Shown piece after piece: positions 25,058-35,600 of a DNA stretch of 64,000 nt (position 1 is its first letter; each line of letters starts with the position of its first letter). Under the pieces are notes generated by a model. That model was not told the DNA's origin and did no database searches. It saw only the letters and a list, made by a program, of their open reading frames with translations. The translations under genes were made by a program, and so were the position numbers. The DNA is from QFNR01 sp043842855 (GTDB lineage Bacteria; Pseudomonadota; Gammaproteobacteria; Burkholderiales; Neisseriaceae), in assembly GCA_043842855.1 (NCBI GenBank), contig JBBPJF010000002.1, positions 369,181-433,180 on the forward strand, in the 5' to 3' direction.

Positions 25058-27010
25058 ATGGCGCAAAATAGGAATTATGAGTTTGAGGTGGAAGCCAATA
25101 AAAACCAAGCCTTAACAGCTGAAGAGAAAAGAAATCAAGTTAGCAAGCTTGTGGTATTGGGCAAGGAAAGAGGATATTTGACTTTTGCGGAAATAAATGA
25201 CTATTTACCTGGGGATGTGATTGACGGAGAACAAATTGATAATATTATCAGTATGTTAATGGGACTGGGTATTCAGGTCACAGAAGTTGCTCCAGATGCC
25301 GAGACCCTACTAATGAGTGATAGTACGGTTACTGATACAGACGATGATGCCGTTACGGAAGCTGCTTTGTCTAGTGTGGACTCAGAATTTGGTAGAACAA
25401 CAGATCCGGTGCGCATGTATATGCGTGAAATGGGACAAGTAGATCTCTTAACACGGGATGATGAGATCGTTATAGCTAAGAAAATTGAAACAGCATTAAA
25501 AAAAATGATAGAAGCTATTAGTGCTTGTCCCAGTTCCATTGCTGAGATTTTGGCTTTAGCTAAAAAGGTTGAGTTAGGTGAATTGCCAGTAGATGAACTG
25601 GTAGAAGCGGTAATTAGTGAGGACGTTGCTCCTGCCGATGAAGGGCTTTCAGTGGGAACTGAAGCAAAGCTAGAGGCTGAAATTGAATTAGATAGTACTG
25701 AGGATGATCCTTCTGGTGCTGAAGGTGAGCTAGAGGATGAGGAAGAACCATCTGGAGCGGCAGGTAGAGCTATTTCAGAGCAAAATTTGGATGAACTAAA
25801 AATTCGTGCGATGGAGCACTTTACCCTAGTGGAAAAGCTTTACGGGCGTTTATTGAAAGAATTAAAAAAAGGTGGTTCTCAGACTAAAAAATATTTGAAA
25901 ATTCAGCAAGAAATTATTAATGAGTTTTACAAAATACGCTTTACTGCCAAACAGATTGAAGTGTTATGTCAGAATTTGAGAAACAAAGTTGATTTAGTAC
26001 GCCGTTATGAGAGTGAGATTATCCAGCTATGTTTACGCTATATTAATATGGATCGAGATTATATTTTGACTCACTTAGTAGGGCGCTTTACTGATATAAA
26101 CTGGATTGAAGAAGAAATTGCCAAAAAAAATGTTTGGAGCGAAGAATTACAGCGTTTTCGCCATAACATCTTGGAATTACAAAATCAGCTCATTAAGATT
26201 GAGAAGGAAACAATGCTAACGGTAGATGAGCTTAAAGTGATTAGCAAAGCTTTGGCTAAGAGTGAAAGAGAAACGAATCAAGCTAAAGAAGAAATGATCC
26301 AAGCGAATTTAAGGTTAGTAATTTCGATTGCAAAAAAATATACTAATAGAGGATTACAGTTTCTAGATCTAATACAAGAAGGCAACATTGGGTTAATGAA
26401 GGCAGTGGATAAGTTTGAATATCGCCGTGGGTATAAATTTTCTACCTATGCCACATGGTGGATCCGGCAGGCTATCACGCGATCTATTGCAGATCAAGCG
26501 AGAACGATCCGTATTCCAGTGCACATGATAGAGACTATTAATAAAATGAATCGTCTTTCAAGGCATTACTTGCAAGAGACGGGTAGCGAACCAGATTCAG
26601 CCAAATTGGCGGAATTGATGGATATGCCTGAAGAGAAGATACGCAAGATTATGAAAATTGCCAAAGAACCTATTTCTATGGAGACTCCAATTGGAGATGA
26701 TGATGACTCTCATATCGGGGATTTTATAGGGGATACCAACAGTATAGCTCCTGCAGAGGCAGCTATGTATTCTAGTTTAAGGGAAGTAACTCGGGAAATA
26801 CTGTCCAGTCTTACGCCACGAGAAGCTAAAGTACTTCGAATGAGATTTGGTATTGAAATGAATACTGACCATACTTTGGAGGAAGTCGGACGACAGTTTG
26901 ATGTAACTCGTGAGCGGATAAGACAAATTGAAGCTAAAGCATTGCGTAAATTACGTCACCCAACTCGGAGTGAGCTGTTACGAGTATTTTTAGATGGTCG
27001 AGAAGACTAA
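25058..27010 (+). CDS. rpoD: RNA polymerase primary sigma factor (sigma-70)
   Basis: The housekeeping sigma factor. The 650 residues contain region 1.1 (KERGYLTFAEINDYLPGD), region 1.2 (TTDPVRMYMREMG), a non-conserved acidic insert near residues 185-250 (many D, E, S and G), region 2 (QANLRLVISIAKKY, GLQFLDLIQEGNIGLMKAVDKF, YATWWIRQAI), region 3, and region 4 (LTPREAKVLRMRFG, TRERIRQIEAKALRKLR). The form of region 1.2 and the following AISACP supports a betaproteobacterium. The start ATG is 24 bases after dnaG. Confidence 0.98.
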   Translation: MAQNRNYEFEVEANKNQALTAEEKRNQVSKLVVLGKERGYLTFAEINDYLPGDVIDGEQIDNIISMLMGLGIQVTEVAPDAETLLMSDSTVTDTDDDAVTEAALSSVDSEFGRTTDPVRMYMREMGQVDLLTRDDEIVIAKKIETALKKMIEAISACPSSIAEILALAKKVELGELPVDELVEAVISEDVAPADEGLSVGTEAKLEAEIELDSTEDDPSGAEGELEDEEEPSGAAGRAISEQNLDELKIRAMEHFTLVEKLYGRLLKELKKGGSQTKKYLKIQQEIINEFYKIRFTAKQIEVLCQNLRNKVDLVRRYESEIIQLCLRYINMDRDYILTHLVGRFTDINWIEEEIAKKNVWSEELQRFRHNILELQNQLIKIEKETMLTVDELKVISKALAKSERETNQAKEEMIQANLRLVISIAKKYTNRGLQFLDLIQEGNIGLMKAVDKFEYRRGYKFSTYATWWIRQAITRSIADQARTIRIPVHMIETINKMNRLSRHYLQETGSEPDSAKLAELMDMPEEKIRKIMKIAKEPISMETPIGDDDDSHIGDFIGDTNSIAPAEAAMYSSLREVTREILSSLTPREAKVLRMRFGIEMNTDHTLEEVGRQFDVTRERIRQIEAKALRKLRHPTRSELLRVFLDGRED

Positions 27011-27076
27011 TTTTTAGGATTAGCTTATTGAGTTTTGGGCAGGAAAGGGACAAAAACTAAGTTACTGGTGTTTGGT

Positions 27077-27096
27077 AAATGGTTGTCCATTTTTTT
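27077..27096 (+). terminator. Probable terminator of the rpoD operon
   Basis: AAATGG (27077-27082), loop TTGT and CCATTT (27087-27092) are followed by further T residues. The stem is six pairs only, so efficiency is uncertain. Confidence 0.5.
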
Positions 27097-27166
27097 CCTC
27101 TTCTTAGTGCTGACAGGTTGAGATTAGGCCTTGGAAGTTAGGTTTTGGGGAGTAGGGTTTTAGAAG

Positions 27167-27649
27167 ATGAATTTTACTTTTGCTACAGCAGATTTAATTG
27201 ACAAGTTACCTGATCTGCCTTCTTGTGAGATTAACTTTAAGTGCTATGGAAAAAAGTCGAAGTTTTTTGGCAAGATTCGAACAGTACAGTGCTTTAGGGA
27301 TAATGGCCTTGTAAAGCAAGTTTTACAGACGCCTTTCCCTGGAGGAGTCTTAGTGGTTGATGGCGGAGGCTCGTATTCTAGCGCCTTAATGGGGGATCTT
27401 ATCGCTAGAATGGCGATAGATCATGGCTGGGCAGGCGTGATTGTTTATGGTGTCATACGAGATTCAGCAGTGATTAACACAATGGATTTTGGAATTAAGG
27501 CCCTGGGAACTAATCCAAGGAAGAGTGCTAAGGCCGGGAAAGGGCAAGTTGATGTGCCTGTAGAATTTGGAAATGTTATATTTTCACCGGGGGACTACCT
27601 CTATAGTGATGAAGATGGAATTTTAGTTGCATCCCAATCTCTGGTATAG
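27167..27649 (+). CDS. rraA: RraA-family protein (RNase E regulator / HMG aldolase-like)
   Basis: A 160-residue trimeric RraA-fold protein. E. coli RraA binds RNase E and dampens mRNA decay, while related proteins are 4-hydroxy-4-methyl-2-oxoglutarate aldolases with the same motifs. Seen here: GVLVVDGGGSYSSALMGDLIARMA, WAGVIVYGVIRDSAVI and ALGTNPRKSAKAGKG. The catalytic-type Asp/Arg pair of the aldolase group (GxIRD) is present, so sequence alone does not settle which role applies. It is a single gene with an ATG start. Confidence 0.88.
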   Translation: MNFTFATADLIDKLPDLPSCEINFKCYGKKSKFFGKIRTVQCFRDNGLVKQVLQTPFPGGVLVVDGGGSYSSALMGDLIARMAIDHGWAGVIVYGVIRDSAVINTMDFGIKALGTNPRKSAKAGKGQVDVPVEFGNVIFSPGDYLYSDEDGILVASQSLV

Positions 27650-28240
27650 GGCTAGGGGTTATCACTTAACATGTTATTGGTTATCTTTATGCTTTTGCAC
27701 ATCTTTAGATTGGTCGTTAAGCCATTTACTTCTAGTAGTTTTCACGTCGGTTTTGGTTTGTTTTCTGCAATTGTTTTTAGTTTTTAGCTTCTCTGGCTTG
27801 GATTTTTGCAGGTATAAAATAGGAACAGGGCCATTACAATGTGGCTTTGTTGGTATTTTGGATCGAATTAAGAATTATTAAGTTTCAGAGCTTAAGTTTT
27901 AAACTCTTCGCTCAAAGTTAGCGTGTAGATAACTGAAAAGAAGTAGGAGGTTCATAGGCTGCCCATAGGCTAGGACTCACGTTCAGGGGAGTATGACTCA
28001 ATACCCATTCCTTATTGAGGTGTGAAGGCAAAAGTATAGACATCAAATCTTGCTTTAAACTACTTTTGGGCGGGCTTTATAATTTAGTACTTGCTGAGGT
28101 ATGTAACACATAATATATTCACAATATATTTTAAAGTACCCATTACTGAACTCTCTCAACATAATTTTTCTTTGCTTTCCTATTGAAAGCAGCATAAATA
28201 GCTCCACCTAAAGCAGGTGAGTTTTCAAATCGGGATAATA
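27650..28240. other. Gene-free stretch upstream of hslU
   Basis: About 590 bases where hslV would normally be found. No HslV-like sequence could be recognised in any frame. A TATAAT at 28078-28083 with a weak TTAAAC 17 bases upstream may be the hslU promoter. A small CACCT/AGGTG hairpin lies at 28205-28219. Confidence 0.5.
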
Positions 28241-29587
28241 ATGATGACGGTCAGCTCTGTGATGACACCTAAAGAAATTGTGCACGAATTAGATCAATAT
28301 ATTATTGGCCAGCACCCGGCCAAGAGGGCAGTTGCTATTGCCTTAAGAAACCGCTATCGAAGAAGTTTGGTAGAGGAACCTTTGCGTAGTGAAATTGTTC
28401 CAAAAAATATTCTTATGATTGGGCCTACAGGGGTTGGTAAGACTGAGATTGCTAGGCGACTTGCAAAGTTAGCCAATGCACCTTTTATTAAGATAGAGGC
28501 CACTAAATTCACTGAGGTAGGATACGTTGGTAAGGATGTGGATAGTATCATCCGAGACCTCGCAGAAATGGCTATGAAGAAAATCCGTGCAGAATCTATC
28601 GAAAAAAATCGTCTTCTAGCACAAAAGGCTGCAGAAGAAAGAATTTTAGATATACTTTTACCCACTGCAGATATTACTGGGCAATCAGAGGAAACCTCTA
28701 TTACTGCGTCTGAATCAAGTGCAACGCGACAAAAATTACGCGAGCGGTTGCGCAAGGGAGAATTAGATGATAAGGAAATCACGGTTCCTCTCTCCCAGCC
28801 TAGTATTAAGAGCATGTCTATCCTTGGCCCTCCAGGTATGGAGGAATTTACAGGCCAGTTACAAGATCTATTTTCTGATCTAAACCATTCAAAAAAGAAG
28901 GAGAAAAAACTTAAGGTAGCTGAAGCTATGAAATTAGTCATAGATGAGGAAGCGGCTAAATTGGTTAATGAGGCTGAATTAAAGGAACAGATGGTGGCTT
29001 CAGTAGAACAAAATGGTATTGTTTTCATTGATGAAATTGACAAAGTTGCAGCTAGTAACTCTACTTTAGGGGCAGACGTCTCGCGCCAGGGAGTACAGCG
29101 TGATCTCTTACCATTAGTGGAGGGAACTTCTGTCTCCACTAAATATGGTATGATCAAAACGGATCATATACTGTTTATTGCCTCTGGTGCATTTCATTTG
29201 AGCAAGCCATCGGATCTCATTCCTGAGCTACAGGGTAGGTTACCCATTCGCGTAGAGTTGAATAGTTTGAGTGTAGAGGATTTTAAAGCAATACTGACCC
29301 AAACTAATTCATGCTTAACCAAGCAATACATAGCGCTTTTGGCAACTGATGGTATCCATTTAAATTTCACTGAAGATAGTATCGAAAAAATCGCTAGTAT
29401 TGCTTATCAAGTGAATGAAAAGACAGAAAATATTGGCGCTCGCCGATTGCATACAGTCATGGAAAAGCTATTAGAAGATATTTCCTTCGATTCACCCAGT
29501 CAAGAGGTAGTTATTGATGCCCAATATGTAGAAGAGCATCTAGGGAATATTGCCAAGCAAGAAGATCTGGCGCGTTATATCTTATAG
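28241..29587 (+). CDS. hslU: ATP-dependent protease ATPase subunit HslU
   Basis: AAA+ unfoldase (ClpY) that feeds substrates to the HslV peptidase. It shows MTPKEIVHELDQYIIGQ, GPTGVGKTEIARRLA (Walker A), the GYVGKDVDSIIRDL pore loop, a shorter I domain with PPGMEEFTGQLQDLFSDL, IVFIDEIDKVA (Walker B), ELQGRLPIRVEL and the C-terminal sensor GARRLHTVMEKLLEDI, ending DLARYIL as needed to insert into HslV. A GTG at 28217 and ATGs at 28241, 28244 and 28262 are possible starts; 28241 is used (448 residues). hslV, nearly always directly upstream, is missing here. Confidence 0.95.
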   Translation: MMTVSSVMTPKEIVHELDQYIIGQHPAKRAVAIALRNRYRRSLVEEPLRSEIVPKNILMIGPTGVGKTEIARRLAKLANAPFIKIEATKFTEVGYVGKDVDSIIRDLAEMAMKKIRAESIEKNRLLAQKAAEERILDILLPTADITGQSEETSITASESSATRQKLRERLRKGELDDKEITVPLSQPSIKSMSILGPPGMEEFTGQLQDLFSDLNHSKKKEKKLKVAEAMKLVIDEEAAKLVNEAELKEQMVASVEQNGIVFIDEIDKVAASNSTLGADVSRQGVQRDLLPLVEGTSVSTKYGMIKTDHILFIASGAFHLSKPSDLIPELQGRLPIRVELNSLSVEDFKAILTQTNSCLTKQYIALLATDGIHLNFTEDSIEKIASIAYQVNEKTENIGARRLHTVMEKLLEDISFDSPSQEVVIDAQYVEEHLGNIAKQEDLARYIL

Positions 29588-30069
29588 GTACTATCTATAT
29601 AGGTAACTATGACTAAAATTACTCTGGGTGGTTGCTTGTTTAGGGTTACCAAATCTTGGCCTAGGACTGACTAATCAAGGATTGGAGTGAATGCGCAAGG
29701 GTTTAGATAGGACTGAATATGCTGTAGCTCTAATCTGGGACAAGAGTGATAGGGTTAGATAAAAGAGAAGAAGATAAGTGGTGTTTGAAAGTGCTAGTGT
29801 TAGTTTAGTTTTCGTACGCACTGTTTTTTTTAGTTTGATTTATCCTTTTTAGCTTAAGTTGTTATTTCCTTGGAAATAGTTTGATCACTGCCCAGAGTAT
29901 AGTGTGGACTTGTTTTTTCACTGCAAGAGCTCTGTATTAGTAACAGCCCTTCCATCGATGTGAAAGTTAGATGCTAGGCTTGAGTTCAAACTAGCTAATC
30001 AAGCTTTTGCTGCTACAGAACGAATGAGTGAGACAGAGCTTGATGAGGCACAGAAGTGTCTACTGCAAT
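29588..30069. other. Gene-poor stretch downstream of hslU
   Basis: About 480 bases with no full gene. A 35-codon open stretch on the plus strand (29964-30071) without a start codon runs straight into the terminator at 30070 and may be the tail of a lost gene. It is treated as a finding. Confidence 0.45.
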
Positions 30070-30100
30070 AAAGGGGCTTAAATCAGTTTATGCCCCTTTT
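30070..30100. terminator. Probable bidirectional terminator
   Basis: AAAGGGGC (30070-30077) and GCCCCTTT (30092-30099) form a stem with a 14-base loop. The plus side continues TTTTCTGCTTT. On the minus strand it closes the carAB-rnhA-peptidase operon 13 bases after the last stop. Confidence 0.7.
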
Positions 30101-30112
30101 CTGCTTTAAAAC

Positions 30113-32185
30113 TTAATTTTTTTTATTTGATAAAGTAGGCAGCTTTACCTTATGAATATCTACCCGTAGTTTTTCTAGAGTTTTGGCTACATCGTCAGAA
30201 ATACTTTCTTGATATACCCCACCCAGAACTGAAGCGAGGAATTTTTCAATTTCTGCATACATAGCCATGCGATTCAATGGTTTAGTGTATCCGTGCCCCT
30301 CGTCCTTTGCCAAAAGATAAACTACCTTTTTTCCTTTATCACGCAGGGCAGCTACAATTTGATCTGATTCAGCTTGTTTAACTCTGGGATCGTTAGCCCC
30401 CTGTACAATTAGTAAAGGCCTATTAATCCGATCTACATGAAAAAGAGGACTTGCATTGGTAATTAGTTTTTTGCCTTCCGGTGTACTTGGATCACCAGTC
30501 ATTTGATACAAGTGAGCCCGACCAGCTTCCCAATAAGGAGGAATAGAAGCTAGTAAAGTGAATAAATTACTCGGTCCAACAATATCGATACCTGCGACAT
30601 ATACCTCTGGAGTAAAGGCCAAGCCCGCTAAAGTAGCATATCCACCGTAGCTTCCGCCCATGATTGCTACACGTTTGGGGTCAACTAGCCCTTCTTGGAT
30701 AAGGTATTTCACTCCATACGTAATATCATCTTGCATCAAACGCCCCCACTGGAGGTCCCCAGCATTCAGGAATTTCTTACCATAGCCTCCGCTAGCACGA
30801 AAGTTGGGTTGTAATACTGCATAGCCACGATTAGCTAAAAACTGAACTTCCGGGTTGTACCCCCAGTAATCCCTAGGTCCTTTGGGTCCCCCATGAACTA
30901 AGACAACTAGGGGAAGATTTTTCGGCGTCTTGTCTATGGGTAGAGTTAGGTAAGCAGGTATAGTTAGTCCATCACTACTTGGGTAATGGAAAGGCTTCAT
31001 TTCAGACAAATAAGCTTCTTCCTGCTTCAATAAAGGACGACTAGTGTATTGGTAGATTAATTTATCCTGTTCCTTTTGAGCATTTGGCTGAAATAAATAG
31101 GTTTCTGTAGCATATCGATCTCCCCAAACGGTTACTAAAAACTTCTCATACTGTCTATCAGCTCCAGTAATGCTTACTTGCCGATGCGGGAAGCGACTTT
31201 CCAGATAACGATACTGTGCTTCTCTTTGTTTATCTCTCCAATAACGAACTGTTTTATCATCAATATAAGTAGTGGAGATTATTTTTCGGGTATTACGATC
31301 GAAAGAAACCCCCTCTATATCCACATGCCCCTTAGGGTCTGACTCTATTGCTTGAAGTTTTCCTGTTTTTAGATTTAATCGATATAAGCCTGCTAAATCT
31401 ACCTGGCCAAGATTTGTAGTCAGGTAAACCTCTCGGTTGTCTGGAGTCCAGCCTGCAATAGAAACATATTCTGAAAGGGGAACTTCAAGTAATTTAGTTA
31501 AATGTCCCTCTGAATCTAGCTTAAATAGTTCGGTCTTACCCCCCTCATCTACGCGCTGCAACAGCCTTAATTGATCATCCCAGTCGAATTCGTAGGAAGT
31601 GATACGATCCTTATTCTCATATATCTTTTCCAATTTACCACTTGAGATAGAGAGTCGGTATAGGTCATGCCAAGCTTTATCTCGATTATTTAGTCCGAGC
31701 CAAATCCAATCAGGATGGTTTTGGCTGAGGTGAAATAATTCAACCGTCACATCTTTGAAGGGAGTTAAGTTTTTTGATTGTGGAAGCTCAGTAGCAGTAG
31801 CTTTTTGAGGTTCAAGCGCATACAGCTTATAATTTTCATCACCATCCTGGTCTTTAAGGTATAAAAGATAGCGGCTATCTTCCGTCCAAAAGTATCCTGC
31901 TAGTGGCCGGGGGCTATCTGTTAGTAGTTTAGCTTTTTGATACGGCTCATCTACTCGTTTAAGCCATAAATTCAAAATACCATTATGTTCTTTTAGAAAA
32001 GCGATATATTGCCCATTCGGGCTCAAATCAGCTCCTGCAATTTCGGGGTTGCCAAAAAGTACAGCGCGATCAATTAGATGATGTGTGTTTACGGTTTTCG
32101 TAGATTCCATAGTGCTGCAAGCTCCTAGAACAATTAAGGCCATTAGGTAGAAAGGTCGAGTAAGGAAATGGCCTTTATTCTTCAT
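30113..32185 (-). CDS. S9-family prolyl oligopeptidase-like lipoprotein
   Basis: A 690-residue serine peptidase of family S9 (acylaminoacyl/dipeptidyl peptidase type), probably anchored as a lipoprotein. The signal MKNKGHFLTRPFYLMALIVL ends in lipobox LGAC. A beta-propeller-like region fills the first two thirds. The alpha/beta hydrolase domain has HGGPKGPRDYW, nucleophile GGSYGG (S512), Asp599 in GANDPR and His631 in DEGHGY, a complete triad. ATG 32185 is used because AAAGGAG precedes it; an ATG six codons upstream (32203) encodes that ribosome site. It is the last gene of carA-carB-rnhA-peptidase. Confidence 0.93.
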   Translation of the reverse strand: MKNKGHFLTRPFYLMALIVLGACSTMESTKTVNTHHLIDRAVLFGNPEIAGADLSPNGQYIAFLKEHNGILNLWLKRVDEPYQKAKLLTDSPRPLAGYFWTEDSRYLLYLKDQDGDENYKLYALEPQKATATELPQSKNLTPFKDVTVELFHLSQNHPDWIWLGLNNRDKAWHDLYRLSISSGKLEKIYENKDRITSYEFDWDDQLRLLQRVDEGGKTELFKLDSEGHLTKLLEVPLSEYVSIAGWTPDNREVYLTTNLGQVDLAGLYRLNLKTGKLQAIESDPKGHVDIEGVSFDRNTRKIISTTYIDDKTVRYWRDKQREAQYRYLESRFPHRQVSITGADRQYEKFLVTVWGDRYATETYLFQPNAQKEQDKLIYQYTSRPLLKQEEAYLSEMKPFHYPSSDGLTIPAYLTLPIDKTPKNLPLVVLVHGGPKGPRDYWGYNPEVQFLANRGYAVLQPNFRASGGYGKKFLNAGDLQWGRLMQDDITYGVKYLIQEGLVDPKRVAIMGGSYGGYATLAGLAFTPEVYVAGIDIVGPSNLFTLLASIPPYWEAGRAHLYQMTGDPSTPEGKKLITNASPLFHVDRINRPLLIVQGANDPRVKQAESDQIVAALRDKGKKVVYLLAKDEGHGYTKPLNRMAMYAEIEKFLASVLGGVYQESISDDVAKTLEKLRVDIHKVKLPTLSNKKN

Positions 32186-32210
32186 GAGTTTATCTCCTTT
32201 CATATTGCTA

Positions 32211-32681
32211 CTAAAAATTAGGCGGCCTAAAATTGGAGCCTTTTACTGTGGCGCAACCTAAATTGGCCAGTTGGTCTGCTCTTTCATTGCCTTCATTACC
32301 TTGGTGTCCCTTGACCCAATGCCAGTTGATTTGGTGACCTTTGACAGCTTCATCTAAGGCCATCCATAGGTCTTGATTTTTCACGGGTTGTTTAGCTGAA
32401 GTTTTCCATTGATTAGACTTCCATTTTTTAATCCAGGTGGTGATACCATTTCTGACGTATTGTGAGTCGGTGTAAATTTCTACTCGACTACTCCTACGTA
32501 GCTGCTGCAACCCTTTAATTACGGCTGTAAGCTCCATTTGATTATTAGTGGTATAGTCCTGACCGCCATAGAGTTCTTTTTCATGTTGTTTATAGCGAAG
32601 TAAGACACCCCAACCACCGATACCAGGGTTGCCTTTACAAGCACCATCTGCGTAGAGATAAACCTTGTCATCAGTTATCAT
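32211..32681 (-). CDS. rnhA: Ribonuclease HI
   Basis: Degrades RNA in RNA-DNA hybrids. The 156-residue protein has all four catalytic carboxylates: D12 in YADGACKGNPG, E50 in NNQMEL, D72 in YTDSQYV, D136 in NERADQLA. H126 lies in the flexible VKGHQG loop. The ATG at 32681 lies inside the end of carB (11-base overlap). A longer frame upstream of this ATG is the shadow of carB and is not homologous. The basic handle WIKKWKSNQWKTSAKQPVKN is present as in E. coli. Confidence 0.96.
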   Translation of the reverse strand: MITDDKVYLYADGACKGNPGIGGWGVLLRYKQHEKELYGGQDYTTNNQMELTAVIKGLQQLRRSSRVEIYTDSQYVRNGITTWIKKWKSNQWKTSAKQPVKNQDLWMALDEAVKGHQINWHWVKGHQGNEGNERADQLANLGCATVKGSNFRPPNF

Positions 32682-35600
32682 TAGATGTCCAATTCTTATT
32701 GACTTCAGGACGTAATTGTTGAAGTGCATGGACTGCTTGGATATCTTTACATTGCAGCCCCTGACTAATAACAAAACCTGCCGCTATGGTAGTGTAGAGG
32801 GGAATATTTTGGTTCAATGCACTAGTGCGGATAGAATGGCTATCCTTGATAGATTGGATCTGACTACCGACAGTGTTGATTACTAGGCAAATATCACCAT
32901 TTTTTATTCTATCTACCACATGAGGTCGTCCTTCCATAACCTTGTTAATAGTTTCTACAGAAAAACCCAAATTTCTCAAATAGTCTGCAGTTCCTTTGGT
33001 GGCAGAAAGAGTATAACCACTCTTTAAAAAGTTAGTAGCTAACTCAGGAAGCAGGGCTTTATCCTCATCGCGGATAGATAAAAATACGCGTCCTCCCATT
33101 TTTGGAATTTTAAATCCAGCGCCAATTTGTGCCTTGATGAAAGCTTCTGGGAAAGTTTTCCCTATGCCCATCACTTCACCTGTGGAATACATTTCTGGTC
33201 CTAAGATTACATCTACGCCTGGAAATTTGATAAAAGGGAAAACTGCTTCTTTAACAAAGAAATACTCTGGCAAAATCTCTGCATGTAGCCCTATATCTTT
33301 TAATTTTTCTCCAGCCATGACACGGGCACCGATCTTAGCTAGCGGAACCCCAATAGCTTTGCTTACAAAAGGTATCGTACGGCTCGCCCGAGGATTCACC
33401 TCTAATACATAAACAACTTCATTTTGTACGGCAAATTGTACATTCATTAAACCAACTACTTTAAGCAAAATAGCTAGCTCCCTGGCTTGTCTTCTAATTT
33501 CATTTTGAATGGTGTCATTTAAGGAATAGGCTGGAATAGAACAGGCAGAATCTCCACTATGAACACCGGCCTGTTCAATGTGTTGCATAATACCGCCGAT
33601 AATAACTTCCCTACCATCGCTAATACAATCTACGTCCACTTCTATGGCATTTTCTAAAAAATGATCAAGTAGTACAGGATTATCTTCAGAAACTACTACG
33701 GCTTTTGCCATATACTCACAAAGCTGCTCAGTATTTTGTACTATTCTCATGGCCCGGCCGCCTAACACATAGGAAGGTCTGACAACCAGGGGGTAGCCTA
33801 TTTCTTCTGCCAAAGAAACTGCTTCATCCACGCGTTTCGCAACACGATTAGGAGGTTGTTTAAGATTTAACACATTCAAGATTCGTTGGAATCTTGCTCG
33901 ATCCTCTGCCTGATCAATACTGTCAGCAGAAGTACCTAGGATATTAACTCCGCACGCTGTAAGCGCTTGGGCCAATTTTAATGGAGTTTGGCCCCCGTAA
34001 TGAACAATGATCCCATGGGGACGTTCTAAATGTACGAGGTTAAGCACATCCTCCAAAGTAATGGGCTCAAAGTACAGCCTATCGGAGATATCAAAATCAG
34101 TAGAGACTGTCTCTGGGTTACAATTCACCATAATGGTTTCCCACCCTTTTTCGCGCAGAGCAAGGGAGGCGTGAACACAGCAATAGTCGAATTCTATGCC
34201 CTGACCAATTCGGTTAGGTCCACCTCCTAGAATCAATATCTTAGGGCGTGAACTAGGCCTGGCTTCATCAAAAGCTTCATAAGTAGAATACATATAGGCA
34301 GTGTCTGTTGAAAATTCGCCTGCACAGGTATCTACCCTTTTATAGACGGGATAAAGTTGGAACTTTTCCGTTCTCCAATGTCGAAGGTCGGTTTCAGTCG
34401 TATTGAGTAGATAAGCTAGACGCTTATCTGAGAACCCTTTTCGCTTCAACGATAGTAATCGCTCTTTTGAAAGCCCCTCCACTGAGAGATGACAAACCTT
34501 TTGTTCCGCTTGTACTAAATCGTGCAACTGGTATAAAAACCATGGGTCAATAGCACATATCTCATTGACTTGTTCTACAGTCAGTCCAATTCTAAAAGCA
34601 TCGGCAATATATAGGATTCGTTCAGCCCTAGGTGTGGCCAGTTCTTGTCGGATAACCGTTTCATCTTGGCTTCTAGAATCCAAACCTGAAAGGCCGGTTT
34701 CTAGGCTTCTAAGTGCCTTTTGGAGCGATTCCTGGAAAGTTCGACCAATAGCCATTACTTCTCCTACTGATTTCATTTGTGTCGTCAAATGATCATCAGC
34801 CGCAGGAAATTTCTCAAAAGCAAAGCGGGGCAGCTTAGTAACCACGTAGTCCAGGGTAGGTTCAAAAGAAGCAGGAGTTTTTCCAGCAGTAATATCATTT
34901 TGGATTTCATCGAGGGTGTAACCTATAGCCAATTTCGCTGCAACCTTGGCTATAGGAAAGCCAGTTGCTTTAGAAGCTAAGGCAGAGGAACGAGAAACCC
35001 TGGGATTCATTTCAATGACAATTAGTTCGCCCGTTCGAGGGTTCGTCGCAAATTGCACGTTAGCTCCCCCAGTATCCACCCCAATCTCACGCAAGACAGC
35101 AATGCTTGCATTACGCATCCTTTGATACTCTCGGTCTGTCAGGGTTTGAATGGGGGCAACTGTAATAGAATCCCCTGTGTGTATACCTATCGGATCAAAG
35201 TTTTCGATAGAACACACAACAATACAATTGTCATTTCGATCACGAATAACCTCCATTTCGTATTCTTTCCATCCCAAAATGGATTGTTCGATGAGCAATT
35301 CATGTGTAGGAGAAGCATCAAAGCCACGTTCGCAGATTTCAAGGAATTCCTCTATGTTATAGGCAATACCTCCTCCAGTACCACCCATAGTAAATGAGGG
35401 GCGTATTAACGTTGGGAAACCCACTCTTAGCTGGGCTAGCTGTGCTTGTTCTAGAGTGTGGCATATAAAAGACTGAGGGCAAGACAGACCAATTTTCTCC
35501 ATGGCTTGTTTGAATGAGCCACGATCTTCAGCCTTTACAATAGCATCCCTGGACGCTCCGATGAGTTCAACTTGGTATTGCTCTAGTATTGATTTCTCTG

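Noticed and set aside
27627..27881. 84-codon hydrophobic open frame at the end of rraA
   Set aside because: It starts inside rraA on a TTG, has no ribosome binding site and a low-complexity Leu/Phe/Cys-rich translation without family resemblance; not HslV.
28354..29157. 267-codon minus-strand frame inside hslU
   Set aside because: Long but exactly antisense to a strongly conserved gene; Ser/Ile-rich translation typical of a shadow frame.
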